From Prostheceraeus crozeri (taxonomy: Eukaryota > Platyhelminthes > Polycladida > Euryleptidae): a stretch of DNA of 64,000 bases. The stretch is taken from assembly GCA_907163375.1 (NCBI GenBank), contig CAJQUW010009247.1:248001-312000 (forward strand), written 5' to 3'. The position numbers and the translations under genes are program-made. Shown piece after piece: positions 41,001 through 56,000 of the stretch (positions within the stretch are counted from its first letter, which is position 1; each line of letters opens with the position of its first letter). Under the pieces are notes generated by a model. The model ran no database searches. It was not told where the DNA came from and worked only from the letters and a program-made list of their open reading frames with translations.

Positions 41001-44000
41001 AATTTACACCGATAAATAACAGAAAATAGCAATAAACCATTAAAGTCATTCACAAAAAAAGCTGTAATATCAGATGAATTTCAATTGACTAATTTATCGA
41101 TGATGCAAAACACTGAGAATCAGTTGATCAATTGAATAATGTCTCAATGGGCAGTTATCGAAATAAACTTTAAACAACTCTTTTTGCAGATTAATAAGAA
41201 TAAGGCATAAAAAGCATATAAGTGCAGCACAATTTTTGACGGAAATACTGTGTTGAAAGTTCCCGGAACCATTAAATGTTAAACATACAAAGTTACCGAT
41301 TTTTTATGCTGGCAGCACGTCCACTGTTTCTGGCTACAGGTCCGGCTCCGGTCACTAAAACTCCGACCGGTTGCAACCCTGATTTGACTCAATAAGCAGA
41401 GGGCAACCGAGGTGCCTAAATGCAAATAAAATGCATGTAGGCCTACTTCAATTTATTAATGCTGCTTGAATGGTAAAGACGGTTTTGACAAGTGATTAAT
41501 ACTAAATCAAAGGCCAGACCCCTATAAGCTTATTAATGGATACGCTTCAATTTGGATTAATTCGCTTGACATGTTTCAGTGAAAGGGTTTACTGGTCTAT
41601 ATTTTACAGCAGAATGCTATAAAGAGTTAAAAGCATTCTCTTGTTAAATTGTTAAATAATGATAATCAATTTATAGCATTATTTTTGCATGCCTAGCAAC
41701 AGTCTAAAACGCCTACATTTAAGCTCAACACAACAGCTAGCATAATTTAAAGCATGAAATTGAAGCACTAGTGTTTACTGCTGTCATTGTTATTTCTTAA
41801 ACCGATTTTTGTTTTTCAAGAATCACATATCACAAAAGAAATATCAACTATTCGAGTCACAGCCTGTGATACAAAAATATATTTTTGTATTTTCCAACTT
41901 TTCAAGTTTTGAGCTCATGTTGTCGAATATTTAATATTTCTTTTTCTGATACATGCTCTGATGATAGCGACGCTTAGTCGTTGAAAAATATTGTTTTGAT
42001 AAAAACAATGCGAATAACACCATCAAAAATAGCAATAACAGCACCATCACTTCAATTTCCTACTCTAAATTATGAATTCAAATGAAGGCCCTTTTGCTAA
42101 AACAGTTAGCAAATTTCATTGAGAATGATCTGAACGAATCGAAAGGCAATTTTCAGCTACCTGAAGAGAATACGAGTTCTTAGAAGTTGTATTTGAGTGT
42201 GTTATACTCATCTTTGCATTCACTCTCTTAAAAACACTCTACTTCATGGCCACTGTCGGCGGCTTTTCAAGAACTTTTGTCAAAACGAAAAGATTGGCAA
42301 ATTATTTCCTCTTAGGAAGATCTACCACATGAGAGCTTTGTTAAGATAATTAGTTGACTCAATTATAAGTCCATACAATTTAAGAATATTAATCTTTTTC
42401 TACGCATGAGTAATGATGACGTGAAAATCTCACTTTACCTATTGAGTTGAAATCATTGAAAATAAATTGAATATTCTGTTGCTGAATACTCAAGTCTGCA
42501 AGAGTTGTGTTAAACGAGCTGTTGCACAAATAAGAGGTCAAATATTCGTTTATGGGGTCAGTTAAGCATTTAGTAAACATTAACAGTGTATCAATGACAG
42601 TGATGTACTATTCATGCCACTACAGATGGATGTCTAAAATTGTGATGCGAGTCAATCAAACAACATCTTCAACCGGCGAACATTCAGGATGAAAAATCAA
42701 CATGACAATATTGACCGTCGCAAAATGCTCTACAAACTACCGGAAGACTCTGTCAAACAATGAAAATTGCTCAGAATATTTCGATTATTGTGAGTTGTGT
42801 TGAATTCCAAACTTTCTTAGCCAATAAATGCCCAACTTTCTTGGATCCACTTTGAGAAACATTCGGAGATTGCACACAATTTAGACATAAATGCGCCGGT
42901 ATTTAGCATTAAAAATTAATAGCCTCATCTCATCACTCAATTGTAACAATGATTTATGATACAACTGCAAACTCTCACAGAGACGTGAGACATCGACACC
43001 GAAAATGTGCAGAATTCACACAGGTGTAACAATATTCCTGAAATCCAATACCATCGGGAACTGTTTTTATTGATTGGTCATCACTAAAATCGCAGCCAGG
43101 AACAGATGTTTGTGTGAAAACTGATGTTATAAAATTCGTTTCGATCAAAAGTGACATTATGTATTTGTGTAGTATAACTGTTACAACTTACATCAAAGGT
43201 CTTTAGCAGTACTCGAAAATGGAATGAAAGTGCTACTTGAGAGTGCTACAATGTCAGCTACCACAAAATGAATGCAGCGATAACAGAATACCTTAACAAC
43301 GTAGATTTATAAAACCCCTATTTACATGACTGCTTGATGGCATCGTTCATTTGACTCTAAAGTAACAATGATTTTGAAGCTTCCGAAATTCGGACTATTG
43401 GAATGATGTGTCCTAATGAAGCATTTAACAATGACAGCTTCATAATCATACCTAAATCTTGCCAAGATCATATGACAGAAAAATGTTTATTGCAATTGAA
43501 CAAGCTCATTTGGCTGAGGTGTGGTGATTTCTTTAATATTTATCAGGCTCATAATTTCCTGCGAGGGAACTCAATTTGATTGTACCCAAAGTCAAAGACA
43601 ATTAAACTCATTACTCACGTTTTTAGGGTGACACTGATCTGAAACTACCTCCGGAATATAAAGATCATAACTTTACCAGTTGAAGGGAATATATCAATGG
43701 CCTCTGAAAACACACCCTTGAACAGGAAATAATAAAATTCCAAAATCTCCTCTCCAATTTTTATTTTCTATTTGTTTATTGCATCTGTGTATTTAAACAT
43801 CACGTCTATTCATTGATCAAACGCTATAAAAATACGTTGTGGTCATTCCTCTTTGTCAGTTTTAAATAGAATAAATATCCTGTGTGAGACACATTTGGCG
43901 GATATGTTTTGATGATCGAAAACGTAGACGAGACTTTCCGCAATGTGGGATTCTACTGAATCAGCTACTTTCCCCTATGGGGTTTAAAGTAAGCGGGCTC

Positions 44001-47000
44001 TCTTCTGAGTGAGTTTCAGATAAAATCAAATATATGGGCTTAAGGTAGCTTTCCCCATATTAAACTCTGCTCAAAGGGTTTCGGCTATGTGGCTTTCAGG
44101 TAGGTAAGCTTTCCTTTCGGTGTGCTTCCCCTAAGATTGATTCCTGTATCTGTGCTTCCCCTGAGATTGTTTCCCATATGTGTGCTTCCCCTGAGATTGC
44201 TTCCCGTATGTGTGCTTCCCCTGAGATTGCTTCCCGTATGTGTGCTTCCCCTGAGATTGTTTCCCATATGTGTGCTTCCCCTGAGATTGCTTCCCGTATG
44301 TGTGCTTCCCCTGAGATTGCTTCCCGTATGTGTGCTTCCCCTGAGATTGTTTCCCATATGTGTGCTTCCCCTGAGATTGCTTCCCGTATGTGTGCTTCCC
44401 CTGAGATTGCTTCCCGTATGTGTGCTTCCCCTGAGATTGCTTCCCGTATGTGTGCTTCCCCTGAGATTGCTTCCCGTATGTGTGCTTCCCCTGAGATTGT
44501 TTCCCGCATGTGTGCTTCCCCTGAGATTGTTTCCCATATGTGTGCTTCCCCTGAGATTGTTTCCCGTATGTGTGCTTCCCCTGAGATTGTTTCCCATATG
44601 TGTGCTTCCCCTGAGATTGCTTCCCGTATGTGTGCTTCCCCTGAGATTGCTTCCCGTATGTGTGCTTCCCCTGAGATTGCTTCCCGTATGTGTGCTTCCC
44701 CTGAGATTGCTTCCCGTATGTGTGCTTCCCCTGAGATTGCTTCCCGTATGTGTGCTTCCCCTGAGATTGCTTCCCGTATGTGTGCTTCCCCTGAGATTGC
44801 TTCCCATATGTGTGCTTCCCCTGAGATTGTTTCCCGTATGTGTGCTTCCCCTGAGATTGTTTCCCTTATGTGTGTCTCCCCTGAGATTGCTTCCCGTATG
44901 TGTGTCTCCGCTGAGTGTGCTTCTGCTAAATGGATTTCAGGTAAGTGGGGCTTCCCTTCGGTGGGTTACTGCTCAGCGAGTTTCCCTTGAATAGGCTACC
45001 GCCAATCGGGTCATTCTTGTTGTATATGCAAGTTTTAAACATTCACCACTCAAACTTACCTCCATATTGTACACACTGCACTCCACTGGATCTTTTTGTT
45101 TCTCGGACTCTCGCCGAGGTTGCTCCTCACGGAATTGTAGCTCGTCAATATCAAAGCCTCCACCCCTTCGACCGCCCATCTCAGCAGATGCTCCAACGTA
45201 AATCTTTGCGTCATCAATCAATTTCGTATTGATAGAAATCGGATGCTGCACAACTTTCACTCTTTTTCCATCAATATCTATGACTAAGCCTCGCTCTGGT
45301 GACCAAGCCAACTCAAGTAGCTGCCACACATTTTGCTTTAATTTCAATAGCCCGGGAGACATCCATGTTCTCGTGCGAGTCTTGAAGAAGACATTCAGAA
45401 GTCCTGGAGAATTGGTGAAGATATCATATGAACGACTGGACAAGATAAATGCGCTATTGCGTTGAAGGTCATTCGGACGGAGCCACAAGCGAATGGTAAG
45501 ACCGTTGAGGCAACGCTCGAGGTCTCCATAGCAGCCATAATGAGGACCAAGGTCGACGAATGCATTGTTTGGAAGATGTAGCGCTGATCCATATTTACTG
45601 TTAGGGAAGGACTTCACCTTGCCATGAGATGTAATTTGAAATTGATCACTGATGAAATGTCCGGCCGGAGATTCATGTTCGAATGATATGGTCGACATTT
45701 TCACGGTAGCTGAAAGTAAGGAGAAAACTTGAAAGACTCATACTAAGCAATGAAGAAATCAGGAAGGAGTTAGAAATCGTAGGAACCGCTTTAAAAACGG
45801 CCGCCGAAAAACGACGAAGTCATTACTTTAAATATTGGTGATATGAAAAGTTATACATACCGAAAAATACCTCCATAGATGCATCCGTGCAATTTTTTTC
45901 AGCATTTTAGGGGTAGAAAATCCTTACTGTCATAAATATTTATATATACTACTTTTAGTGTTTCTGGTGACCACTTTTAAAAGAGCGGTCCTGAGATTTT
46001 TCTGAGAACGACTCAAAATATGTTGATGAAGTGAGAGAATAGATTTCTAAAGGGCTTCTTTGTGGTAGAGAGCTTTTGGCACAACTAATTTTGAAATAAT
46101 AACATTTGTACACTGCGACAGCCTTTTGAAAAAGTTTTACCATATCCAAACGGTTTTACCATATCCATATCCAACTCACAAAGTACTTGAATGACGCACA
46201 GCCACGGGCATTGTAGATGGTAGTGCACTCTTTACGTTATTGATTTTATTTCAATTAATGACTTTTTGGTACTTTTTGGCCTTTACGACAAGCTCTGCCA
46301 AACACAAACGGTTCACACGGCTCTCAAAATTGAATGACATGTACTCTATTGTATATAGGGCCATACTTTATGCGTGAAACACTAAATCTCGGAATGAGAC
46401 ACTACATGAGCAGCTCGATTCTTCTACCAAATTCACAAAATTTTGTTGCTTGGTTAGTCTTTCAGCTACTTATCGTCTATTGGTGTCATAACTTTATAAA
46501 TAAAATAATTGAATTTTAGATGAATTCTAAGAGTTTTATAAGCATTTACATATGAAGAATGTATTTAAGATACCTTGCTCACTTTTTGGCATTTTAGGCC
46601 CATTGACTTGATGAATAGCAAAATGTGCTATTTTTTGTTTTTGTAGCACAAATGTGTTGTACTTCCAAAACAAAAACAAATGCATAATTGCTGTAATCAG
46701 TCTGAAAGGATGCCTAACAGTTAAAATGTCAATGGCCTTTTGTTGGATAGTGCTCGATCACACTCATGATTGCCTACGGCGTCGGGCTTTTCATATAAAT
46801 CAGTCGTATCGAGACTTCACACTATCTTTTGCTCTCAATCAATGCTGCAAGCCTATCATAGTCCATGTTCATACTTAATACCATAGAAATCCAACTCTAC
46901 AATAATACAGAACTAGAACGATGGTCATGTATATTAGAAACAGTGAAACGTCGTGGCCATGCGTTGTCCAGAAAACGCTGTCTGAACGATGGCGGCTTCC

Positions 47001-50000
47001 ACTGGTTGACAATTCTTTTCTATGATATTCTTTTCCCCAATCTAGATAGATAATCGAAAAAAGTATATCAGAAAGCCGCTACAGCTAAAATTTTCCCCTT
47101 GGAAGCAAGTGCAAACTTAATAGAGTCTCCTAAAAGTCACAAGCCTGGAAAGACCGGCAAAGAATGCAACTGTTTGCCATATTGCACTTTCCGCCCTTGA
47201 AAGTGAGAGGGTTCATAGTCAAGAATCAAGGTGTTCTCATTTTGTGTACAAAAGCATTTTGATAAAGTATCATAAAATATGCCCCCTTGCGACAAATATC
47301 TGCAGTAATTGCATGTATCACAAATTTGATTCTTCGTGTGATCTGCACAGCAATATTTGCCTGACTAAGCGGCTGAAATGACCATCAACAAGCAGCCGCT
47401 GTCCATTCTAGTCTCACTAACTTAAACAAAGCGAAAAGTTGGGTTTCTTTGCCTAATACCATACCGAAATTCAAGGGCAGACAATTTCTGTGAGAACAAT
47501 CAAACATCCTTCCCTGTCTTTAAAAATGCTCTATATAATGAGCATTTCAGGTACTGGGATGCAGCCCAAATGTTAATCAAAGCAAATTGTTTGAAATAAA
47601 ATTTAGTCCATTACGATCAATACTTCACAGTTCTATGTAACAATTTTTGGACTTTCGGAAAATTTACTTCATTATCCTTGAACTGGGTACTTCTATTCTT
47701 CCCCCACATTTTTGTTGCTGACACGCGCTAGTGTTGCATCGTCAGCGATCTTTTCTTGCTCCTATCTTCTCTTGCAGTCTCACTGCTGTCGCAAAAACGT
47801 TGAGTGCAAAATTCCTCTGGTTAGTAGTAGTTTCACAGCACTTATGCTTTGTAGTTCACCCTAGACAACAATCTACAGAATTCATGATCACTGTATCTTG
47901 GATTCCAAGGCACCAAGCCTTCATCCCAATGTTCAAGTAAGACTTCTCAGCGGTGTTGTACTATCACCCAGTGACAGATCAAGTCCATTCTAAATCCAAT
48001 GTGACTAAGTTTGACGAAATTTCATGTAATTGGAAAAATTTTAAAAATGTGGGTGAGGGGTGGCAAGGAAAGAATAGAAGTACCGTGGAGCTCAGTCAAA
48101 CAATTTCCAGAAGCTGTGTAGAAGCATTTGCATTTTAGAATTTGGATCCAATGGGGATTCCAACCCTGTCAACATGTAAACAGTTTGGTCGAACTGCCAC
48201 TTGATCTTCATTTGCGAGCGTCTGCTAATTGTGGATACCGGTGTAGACGATAAAGTTGACACACAAATATTTATTGAGCTGTATTACGCATAGAATTAGA
48301 CGGTCACCTTGTATTGCCTTTGATTGACAAGTGAATCATTGTATTCAACGAACGGCTCTCTATTCAAAGATGGATTCTCTAACACTCGCTAAGTTGACTG
48401 AACTGAGAAAGTTTTGAAGAACTTGATTTATTGAATGTAAAAAAACGTGATGCTTTTTGTTGTTATTGTTGCGATTACAATATTTTGCATCGTCTGACAA
48501 ACCTACATATGTAATAGATATACCGATAGCCTCAAAACATTGTTTGGTTGAACTGGTGTGCAAAATAGAAAGCCTGTAACACGATTGTCGTAACTTTAAT
48601 ACGCTGCATTATCGCATCATGATATGCACTACTAGACCTCATCATTTAAATATCTTTTAGTTTTCGCATCGACCTTTCTTAGCAATCCACAGTGTGATTA
48701 AGCGTTCAGGGATGTAATGTGCTCTCGAACTATGTACCTAATGGCCACGATTGTTTTTTTTATTTTTTTCGATTTTTTTTGATAAACGATGATGCCGTTA
48801 ATGGATCATAATTATTGAAAATATGCGTCTAGTTCAACGAAATCAGGAAAGAGCTCACTGTGACTGAACAACATTTGAATAGCATTGAAAAGCATTCTGA
48901 AGGACTTGACACCAGTCCACAAGTGATGAAAAAAAATTTTGTTCGGTCAATGCATTGGAATTCTCTTTCTATCAACCTTAAAAGGTTCCAGCAGACAGCT
49001 ACTGATTGTGCTTTCACCGCATTTGATTATAATAAAGTAAGCTGACACGCTTAAACGTGCAGCAATAAAATTCAGAGTTAATTGAGGCTACTTTAGATAA
49101 TAATCATTTTTTCAAGTCGAACGAATTAATTCTCTGAAATATTTCATCATCCTCCGATATGAATCTACAGATGTCAAACTGTTCTACGTGTTGTTGACTT
49201 AGCTTTGAAAATTGCGGGTGCATTTGCATGTTCATAGTTGCAGACATGTTTCAAGACTTTTACCTCAAGAACACACACTAACAGTCGTGTTGGGCTAAAG
49301 ATGTTTTGATAGAAAGTTTCTTAGATAATTATGCAGATGATGTAAATATATCTGACAGGGCAATCCAAAACGGCGATCCATCTCGGCTTCACTAATTTCT
49401 TACACAATCGCATGTAAATAATGGAAACATGACATTATTCAACTATTCGATAACGCCAATCGTTAGTTCTATCGGAGATTGGCAAAGCTGTCGCACGAAT
49501 TGCGCATGTTCTACATTCTGAAAGATAAAGACCAACTGAAAAGCGTTGGATACGAAAATTACACACAAATTGTTGCCAAATTCACATGCAATTTGAAATT
49601 AGCAATTGATACAAGATTCTCGTATATTTGCAGAGATTTGGTTTGCTTGCCATACTAAAATTGACTTCTTTTCGTGCATCTTCGTATGTGTTTGGAATAT
49701 AGCGGTACCAACAGCTCCCTCTGTGATTGGCTGACTAAAAACGGCAAACCAATATATCATATGGTAATACCCTTGTACTGGATACTCATACATGGTACTC
49801 AAAGGACTTTTCTCTAGCGTCTAAAACCAAAATTACTAACGAATTACTTGAACGCATTAGCTTAATATTTTTTGAAAAACGCAGTCGTTGTGTTTTGCGC
49901 TCCCGTGTCGAAGATTTGAAAGCAGGGATGCGGAGTCCTATCATTTTGATAGGACTCCGACTCTGGGGGTTGATAGGACTCCGACTCCGGGTGGCCAGTA

Positions 50001-53000
50001 TATATAGCCTAGTTTTTTTTAAAAAAAACTGGTAACCTATATCATAGATAATTATAGGCTTACCTGAACCTATCTTTAGTGATCACTGCTGCATCAATTA
50101 TCAATCATACATCTTCTTCTTCTCTGAGATCTTGTTATGAGTTCAAAATACTTCAAAAGGCTTCTATCTCATACGTGAAATTATCAATCATTTTCGATGA
50201 AAGTTTATCAAATGTAGCTTTCAGTTGGATGCATAGGACTCGGCTCCTCCCATCTTGTTGATGTGTGCTTCACACGGTTTTTCTCCAGTCTCTACCAGGC
50301 AGGAAAATCACCCATCCTTCTCCAAAAGATATGAGTACACTTTTGATTTTAATATGCGCTTTAGAGAAGCCATCATACACGTTTAACGTGAGGGTAAGAG
50401 GTGATGTTCTCAAACAAACTATAGTATTTCATTTTTGTCTCTGATGTGACTTTTGGGCCGTAAGTGTGATCGAGGCTAGGAAGGCTTGTCTTCTCTATTA
50501 AATCACCGAGTGAAAAGATAATCCTTTTTTACTATCATGGTCCATTCCCTCAACTGTTACAAGCTTTGCATGCAGCAGTGTCTCTGTACTTTTGCTTAAT
50601 GGAGAAAGTTGACATCAAGACAGTGACAGCTATGCACGAGAATCAATAGTTTGTTTGTGCTATAACTCGGGTCTAGTTATAGGCCGGAGTCCGGAGTCCT
50701 ATCATTTGATAAGTAAGGTAAGATATTATTTGATTTGACGGTAAGTGTACCGTCCATGTTATTGTCCCTGTCTTACACTGCATTTTATTAAGTTATGTTC
50801 CTGTGATTAACACCAGTTCCGCGTCAACACACGACTTAGAGCGGACGAAAGGCCTCGTGTTCTGATTTTAACTGTTACTTTGTCTTGAAATATATGAATC
50901 GGTCCTTTGCACTTGCTTTTCTATACAAATTATGCAGAGGGTCAAATTTCTTCAAGATATTGAGTTGTTTTGCTTTTTGACGGACTAGCTCTGAAATGAT
51001 TTTTATAGTATGCTTCACCAGTCCATGCACTCCCAAATTGTGACTGGAAACTTAAATCAGTGGTTGTGTCAAGGCTAGACCTGGACCTGCCTCATATGCG
51101 TCCAGCGTTCAATCTCTACCCATTCAATAGAAATCATTAAGATTTACTTGATGTATAGAAGGACGACGTGAGAGACTTTGACGAGAAAGGTGGCCTACCA
51201 GTTGACATTTTCCAAGTTGGATGAGATAGGTTAGTGGCGATATTTTGTTGAAGCTCAATAGAAATACTTTGCGATTTTCCACTTGATATGTGACATTCAA
51301 CATTGACATTTATACGTCTTTTGAAGTCATATAGGGTCACAAAAAGGCAAATTCTCAAGTCATGACATCTGTCACAGCTATTCGATTTCAAGTTCAATAT
51401 CATTACGATTCAGATTTCTAATGAACTTATTGGCGTGAGATTTACGAAACTCGATAGCATCAGTTGACAATAAGGCAATAGCAGAACATAGCACTTATGC
51501 TCAGTGGCGTAGCCAAGGGGGACATGTCCCACGAAATGAAATCTGAGCGGGAGACAATCTTTGTGTTTTACACGGGGGTATATTAATATCATTCTATGTC
51601 GATTTTTTAATTTATTAATGTGAGAATTTGAAATCCTACAGTAGCGCGCTTAGTTAATTTTCGCATGTCCCCTGTTGCGCAACGATCGCGAGAGATGTTC
51701 ATTTCTGTGAGTCAGATACTAGTTTTGCTGTCACGGACGTCTCGACATGGCTTGTAGCCAGGACACGAAACGAGTTTGGGTATATAAACACCTGGACTAT
51801 TTCACGTTTGCTTCCAATTACACTTGCATCGAATGATGAGCCACTTGTATTAAATCAATATTGTTAGAGCCTCGACTTCATTCTGCGCTTGTGGGTGTTA
51901 TCGATGATTTTGTATATTCTTGCATATACTGTATGATTTTATGCTAATCGTGTATCATGAATAATCAATAAAAGACAAAATCAGATCATAATCAAATCAT
52001 ATATAAATGAATATCAGGGCTCTTCTGATATACGAAATTATTAAGTATATGCATATATTAATTAAGTCACATGTATTGTCCCCCGAAAGTGAATCCTGGC
52101 TACGCGACTGGATGAAGCGGTGTTTATTTATGATGCATTGAACTCTCTGCACTCTTGCTAACCATTCAGCGCATGTAGGAATGAAAATGGGATTAATGTA
52201 ACTCGGACACATGGAAAAAAGATGATTGCCTAATTGCTGCTCGAAGATTGAACAAAGTTGGTTTCATTTTTCCATTCATTCAAATTATTGAAGGGATCAA
52301 GAGAGTGAATAGACTCGGGATCATTTTGGCATGAAAAGCGGAAAAAGAATTCACACTTTTTCTAAAAGTGTTTCTAAATACTACTTAGTTGTTATTTACT
52401 AAAGTGTGAAATAATATACCAATATTTCAGGTCATTGTCAGAATGACAATTCATAATAGTCCTAATTCATAGGACTAGCTGCGATATCTTTTTCTACACA
52501 AATGGAAGTTATTGTGATGGAATTCATTGCACGATGAAATGGGTTTCTGTTATCTCTGCTCTGTATTGATGTCAACTATATGATGCACTGCGAAGATATA
52601 ATTTAGACTTAGAGAGGGTCTGTGACAGTTTCTTTCTCTTCATTAACATTCAATTTTGACTTATATTTCAATTACACACATTTGCAACAAAATTCAAATT
52701 CGAAAAATTGTGCGAGCTTAATTTATTTTTAAATGATTTGTCAATAATGATTGTTATTTGGTCAACATCAGTTTCAATTCTCAGAAAGTTGCCTTATCAT
52801 TGCGATTGATTATCGTGCAGTGAAGTTTGTTTTCTCAATCACTATGCAGATCTTAAGTGAAGTCCGAGGCACAATTTTTTATTCCATTGCGATTGAACTT
52901 TCCGATCCAAGGAACTGAAAAAGCTATTTTATGCTTATCCGCATATGAGGGCAGCTACCTTTAATATTCTTCACGTATGTAGTGTTGAAAAATGATTATG

Positions 53001-56000
53001 TGAACTTAAAACATGAACTTCAACCCATCAGACGACGGACGCATAAAAACATCAACATGAGAATTTAAGTGATCATTTACATTATGAAGTTATGAGATTT
53101 GAAGTTTTCGGAGTTAAAAGTATTCATGTGAATTTTCACAGGCTGCATTACACTGCATACAACATGTATTCATCTGGATAGATCTAGACTACTGGTGTAA
53201 GTGATATTGCTGGTGCAACTATCTGAACAAAAATGGCGATAATGCAAGGCCACGTGTAGACGTGTGGCTAATCATTCTTAAACTCAAATGCCGTTTTTAC
53301 CGCACTATAGCGCCAACTGCATATATGTCGTATACGAGTAGGTTTCCTTGAAAATTCATGTCTATCTGTGGTCACTAAAGAAACCAGATAATTCTATCGG
53401 TGATTGGATTCTTCAAAGCGAAGTAGTTGAATTTTCGATGATTTTGAGCTAAAAATTTCAACATCAGATAAAAATGTGTCAATTTACATTTGGAGATATT
53501 GGCAGAAAGTCAGGACGGTTTTTCAGTCCGTGTCCCCATGAATAATTTGACCAACTGACGCAACTGCACTCATAGCAGATCATGTAGCATATAATATTGA
53601 ATTTGATGTCGCAAATTGGCATAGGTGCTTTTTTGAAAAGGACTCAGATAATACCTTCTATATCCTGGCTTGCATAGAAATTAACACTGTCATAGAAACT
53701 AAATCTACTTCTATGCTGGCTTGTGTCACCTTGCGTCGTCATGACAACATTAAAAAATCTATGTCATTGATGTCTCATGAACTAATAGGGAAATTGTGTT
53801 TAAGTTAAGTAAAGCAGTAGTATGCGAATGTCAAACGTTTTAGTCCTAATTGCATCAGGGGGAATAAATAATTGTTTGAAAGTCTTCTTCAGTGACTTTT
53901 CCTAAATTTGTCCTGGCTTTCTCTGAGTGGTAGGTGTGTCTTTGTAGACTCAATATTTTAGCCACAGGATCGACATGTAAAAATTTACGACCACATTTTT
54001 TCGACATTTTGAAATTTCACGTCAATTGATAAATATTTTGAGTTTTAAGTTGATCTGCAACTTCTGTAGTGTGCCGGTTCGGGAAAGATGGTCAAGTAAT
54101 GATGTTAATTGATGCTCACATGCCTATTACCTCGTCATGATGACTAATGTTACGCATGTTCTATACATACTACTTACAGATACATATTCATAATTCAATA
54201 AGTGAGGTAATTACACAAACTTCTCTAGCAGTTCATACTCTAGCAGTTTACTCTAGCATGATTCATACAAAAATTTTCATGAAATTCTATGGACTATTTT
54301 AGATACAACTACGAACTTTAAAAAAATATGATTCCTTGAATTCTAGTGTTATTTATAGTAACAAGAACCGTTTGAAATGCAAAATCGACAACATCACCAG
54401 ACACAGCATGCTTTAACTGGGTTCTACAATAATTTTTATGAAATTCTGTCGACTGTTTTAGATAGAATTGCGGAATTTATAAAAGATGATTGTTTGAATT
54501 TCAAAATGCTATTTATAGTAACAAGATCAACATGGACTGAAAAACTGATACCACCATCGGATAGATCATGCCCAAAATAGGTAAACCTTAGTTTTGTACC
54601 ACGTACGTTAATGGCTTATAAGATCTTAGGGGTCATAATGACCCCCTAATACTTTACCGACAAGAAAAAGCCGCGAATAGCGATAAACGACTATCTTGAA
54701 AACTGACTGAAATTGATACGTCACTTGCATTGGAGAATCATCGACGATATATTTGCGACCGAACCTTGGATTAATGTATTGTTTACCGGTATATTATTAG
54801 ATTACAAGTTTACAAGTTATCTGCTGGTTTAGGTGTCCATGGTAGTGGTATATTTGTGTGTTTTGCCCTTACTTAGCAAGATGTATCTCAGTCGTAGAAA
54901 GACTATACTGTGATTTCTTTAACAACTCGATCAGACACATGTTCAGCATCAGAAATGTACTTTGCAATTATCTATGGACAATAATAACTTCAACACAATA
55001 CTGCTATTGCTCTCGTCGTCTTGCTTTTTGAGTCACGGCATTTCTGTAATCAAATTGTTCAAGTTTGAAGACAACTTTCTATTCTATGCCTAGGTGAACG
55101 CTGGCACATTGCAATATCAGTCGTATGGCAAAGCCAGTATCCATAAACACAGAACAGCCTGTAGGGCGAGACGCAGTGTCTACGGCTTCCAAAGAATTTT
55201 TGTGCCATAATTGTTCAAATGTGAGGACATGCATTGAGTCTAAGCAGATTCGTTTTCATTTTACATACAACAACTGCTACAAAGCTGAAAATTCTCGATT
55301 TATGATCAGCCGGTGGTTGAAAACAGCCATTATTTATCAGACTGTAAACGTAACATTGTTCATCAGCTTTGTGGTCTTGAGTGCAGGAGCGTGCTTACGT
55401 AGCAATCGGAAAGCTGAAATATTTATCGTAAATGTATGTATTTTACATCGAACTTAATATCTCGAATTCCTTTCAATTATCTCATATCAAGTATGATTAG
55501 GGCAATGTGGGTGGTCCACCTACAGAAATATAGCAGATTGCCATTATCTAAACAATTATTCCGACTCCTGCTGTCTTATGGAGGTATTAGTGCTTAATTA
55601 ATGCCTTTTGGCTGCTGCGGTTTAAATCTTCTGCTGTCTTGTTGAATTCAGTAGTATATACTATACACAGCAAATATCTATAGAAATTAGAATGCAAAAT
55701 TAATTTCGATACCTTTCTGCAGTCTGAACAAGAAACATCATAACCACCGATGCTGTTTTTTCGATAGTGATTATGACGTCATCAATCATCAAACTGTGAC
55801 GTCATCATTTGTACATGATATTAACAGATGTTTTCTGTAAAGCCTTTCTGTGAAGCTTAACTGATATTTTAGTTGTTCTCCTGTGGTGTTCTAATATAAG
55901 CCTTCCCTACTTTTCTTCTAAAACTGCAACATTTGTTGAACACAATCGGCTGAGAACTTTTATTCCGGTAGCCAGAGCGAGTTTCTGCAGGGAACGAGGC

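Noticed and set aside
41320-41385. Lone hAT-like end GGTTGCAACCGGTCGGAG (reverse strand)
   Set aside because: No partner end was found nearby, so it is not listed as an element.
44085-44994. Open frames of 137 to 290 codons with 10-residue repeats
   Set aside because: The 30-bp period without stops opens several frames on both strands. The array is inside intron 2, and no frame has non-repeat coding flanks.
55125-55457. 110-codon plus-strand frame with a hydrophobic segment
   Set aside because: No family motif, no supporting splice sites or poly(A) signal, and it lies in intron 1; chance is likely in AT-rich DNA.
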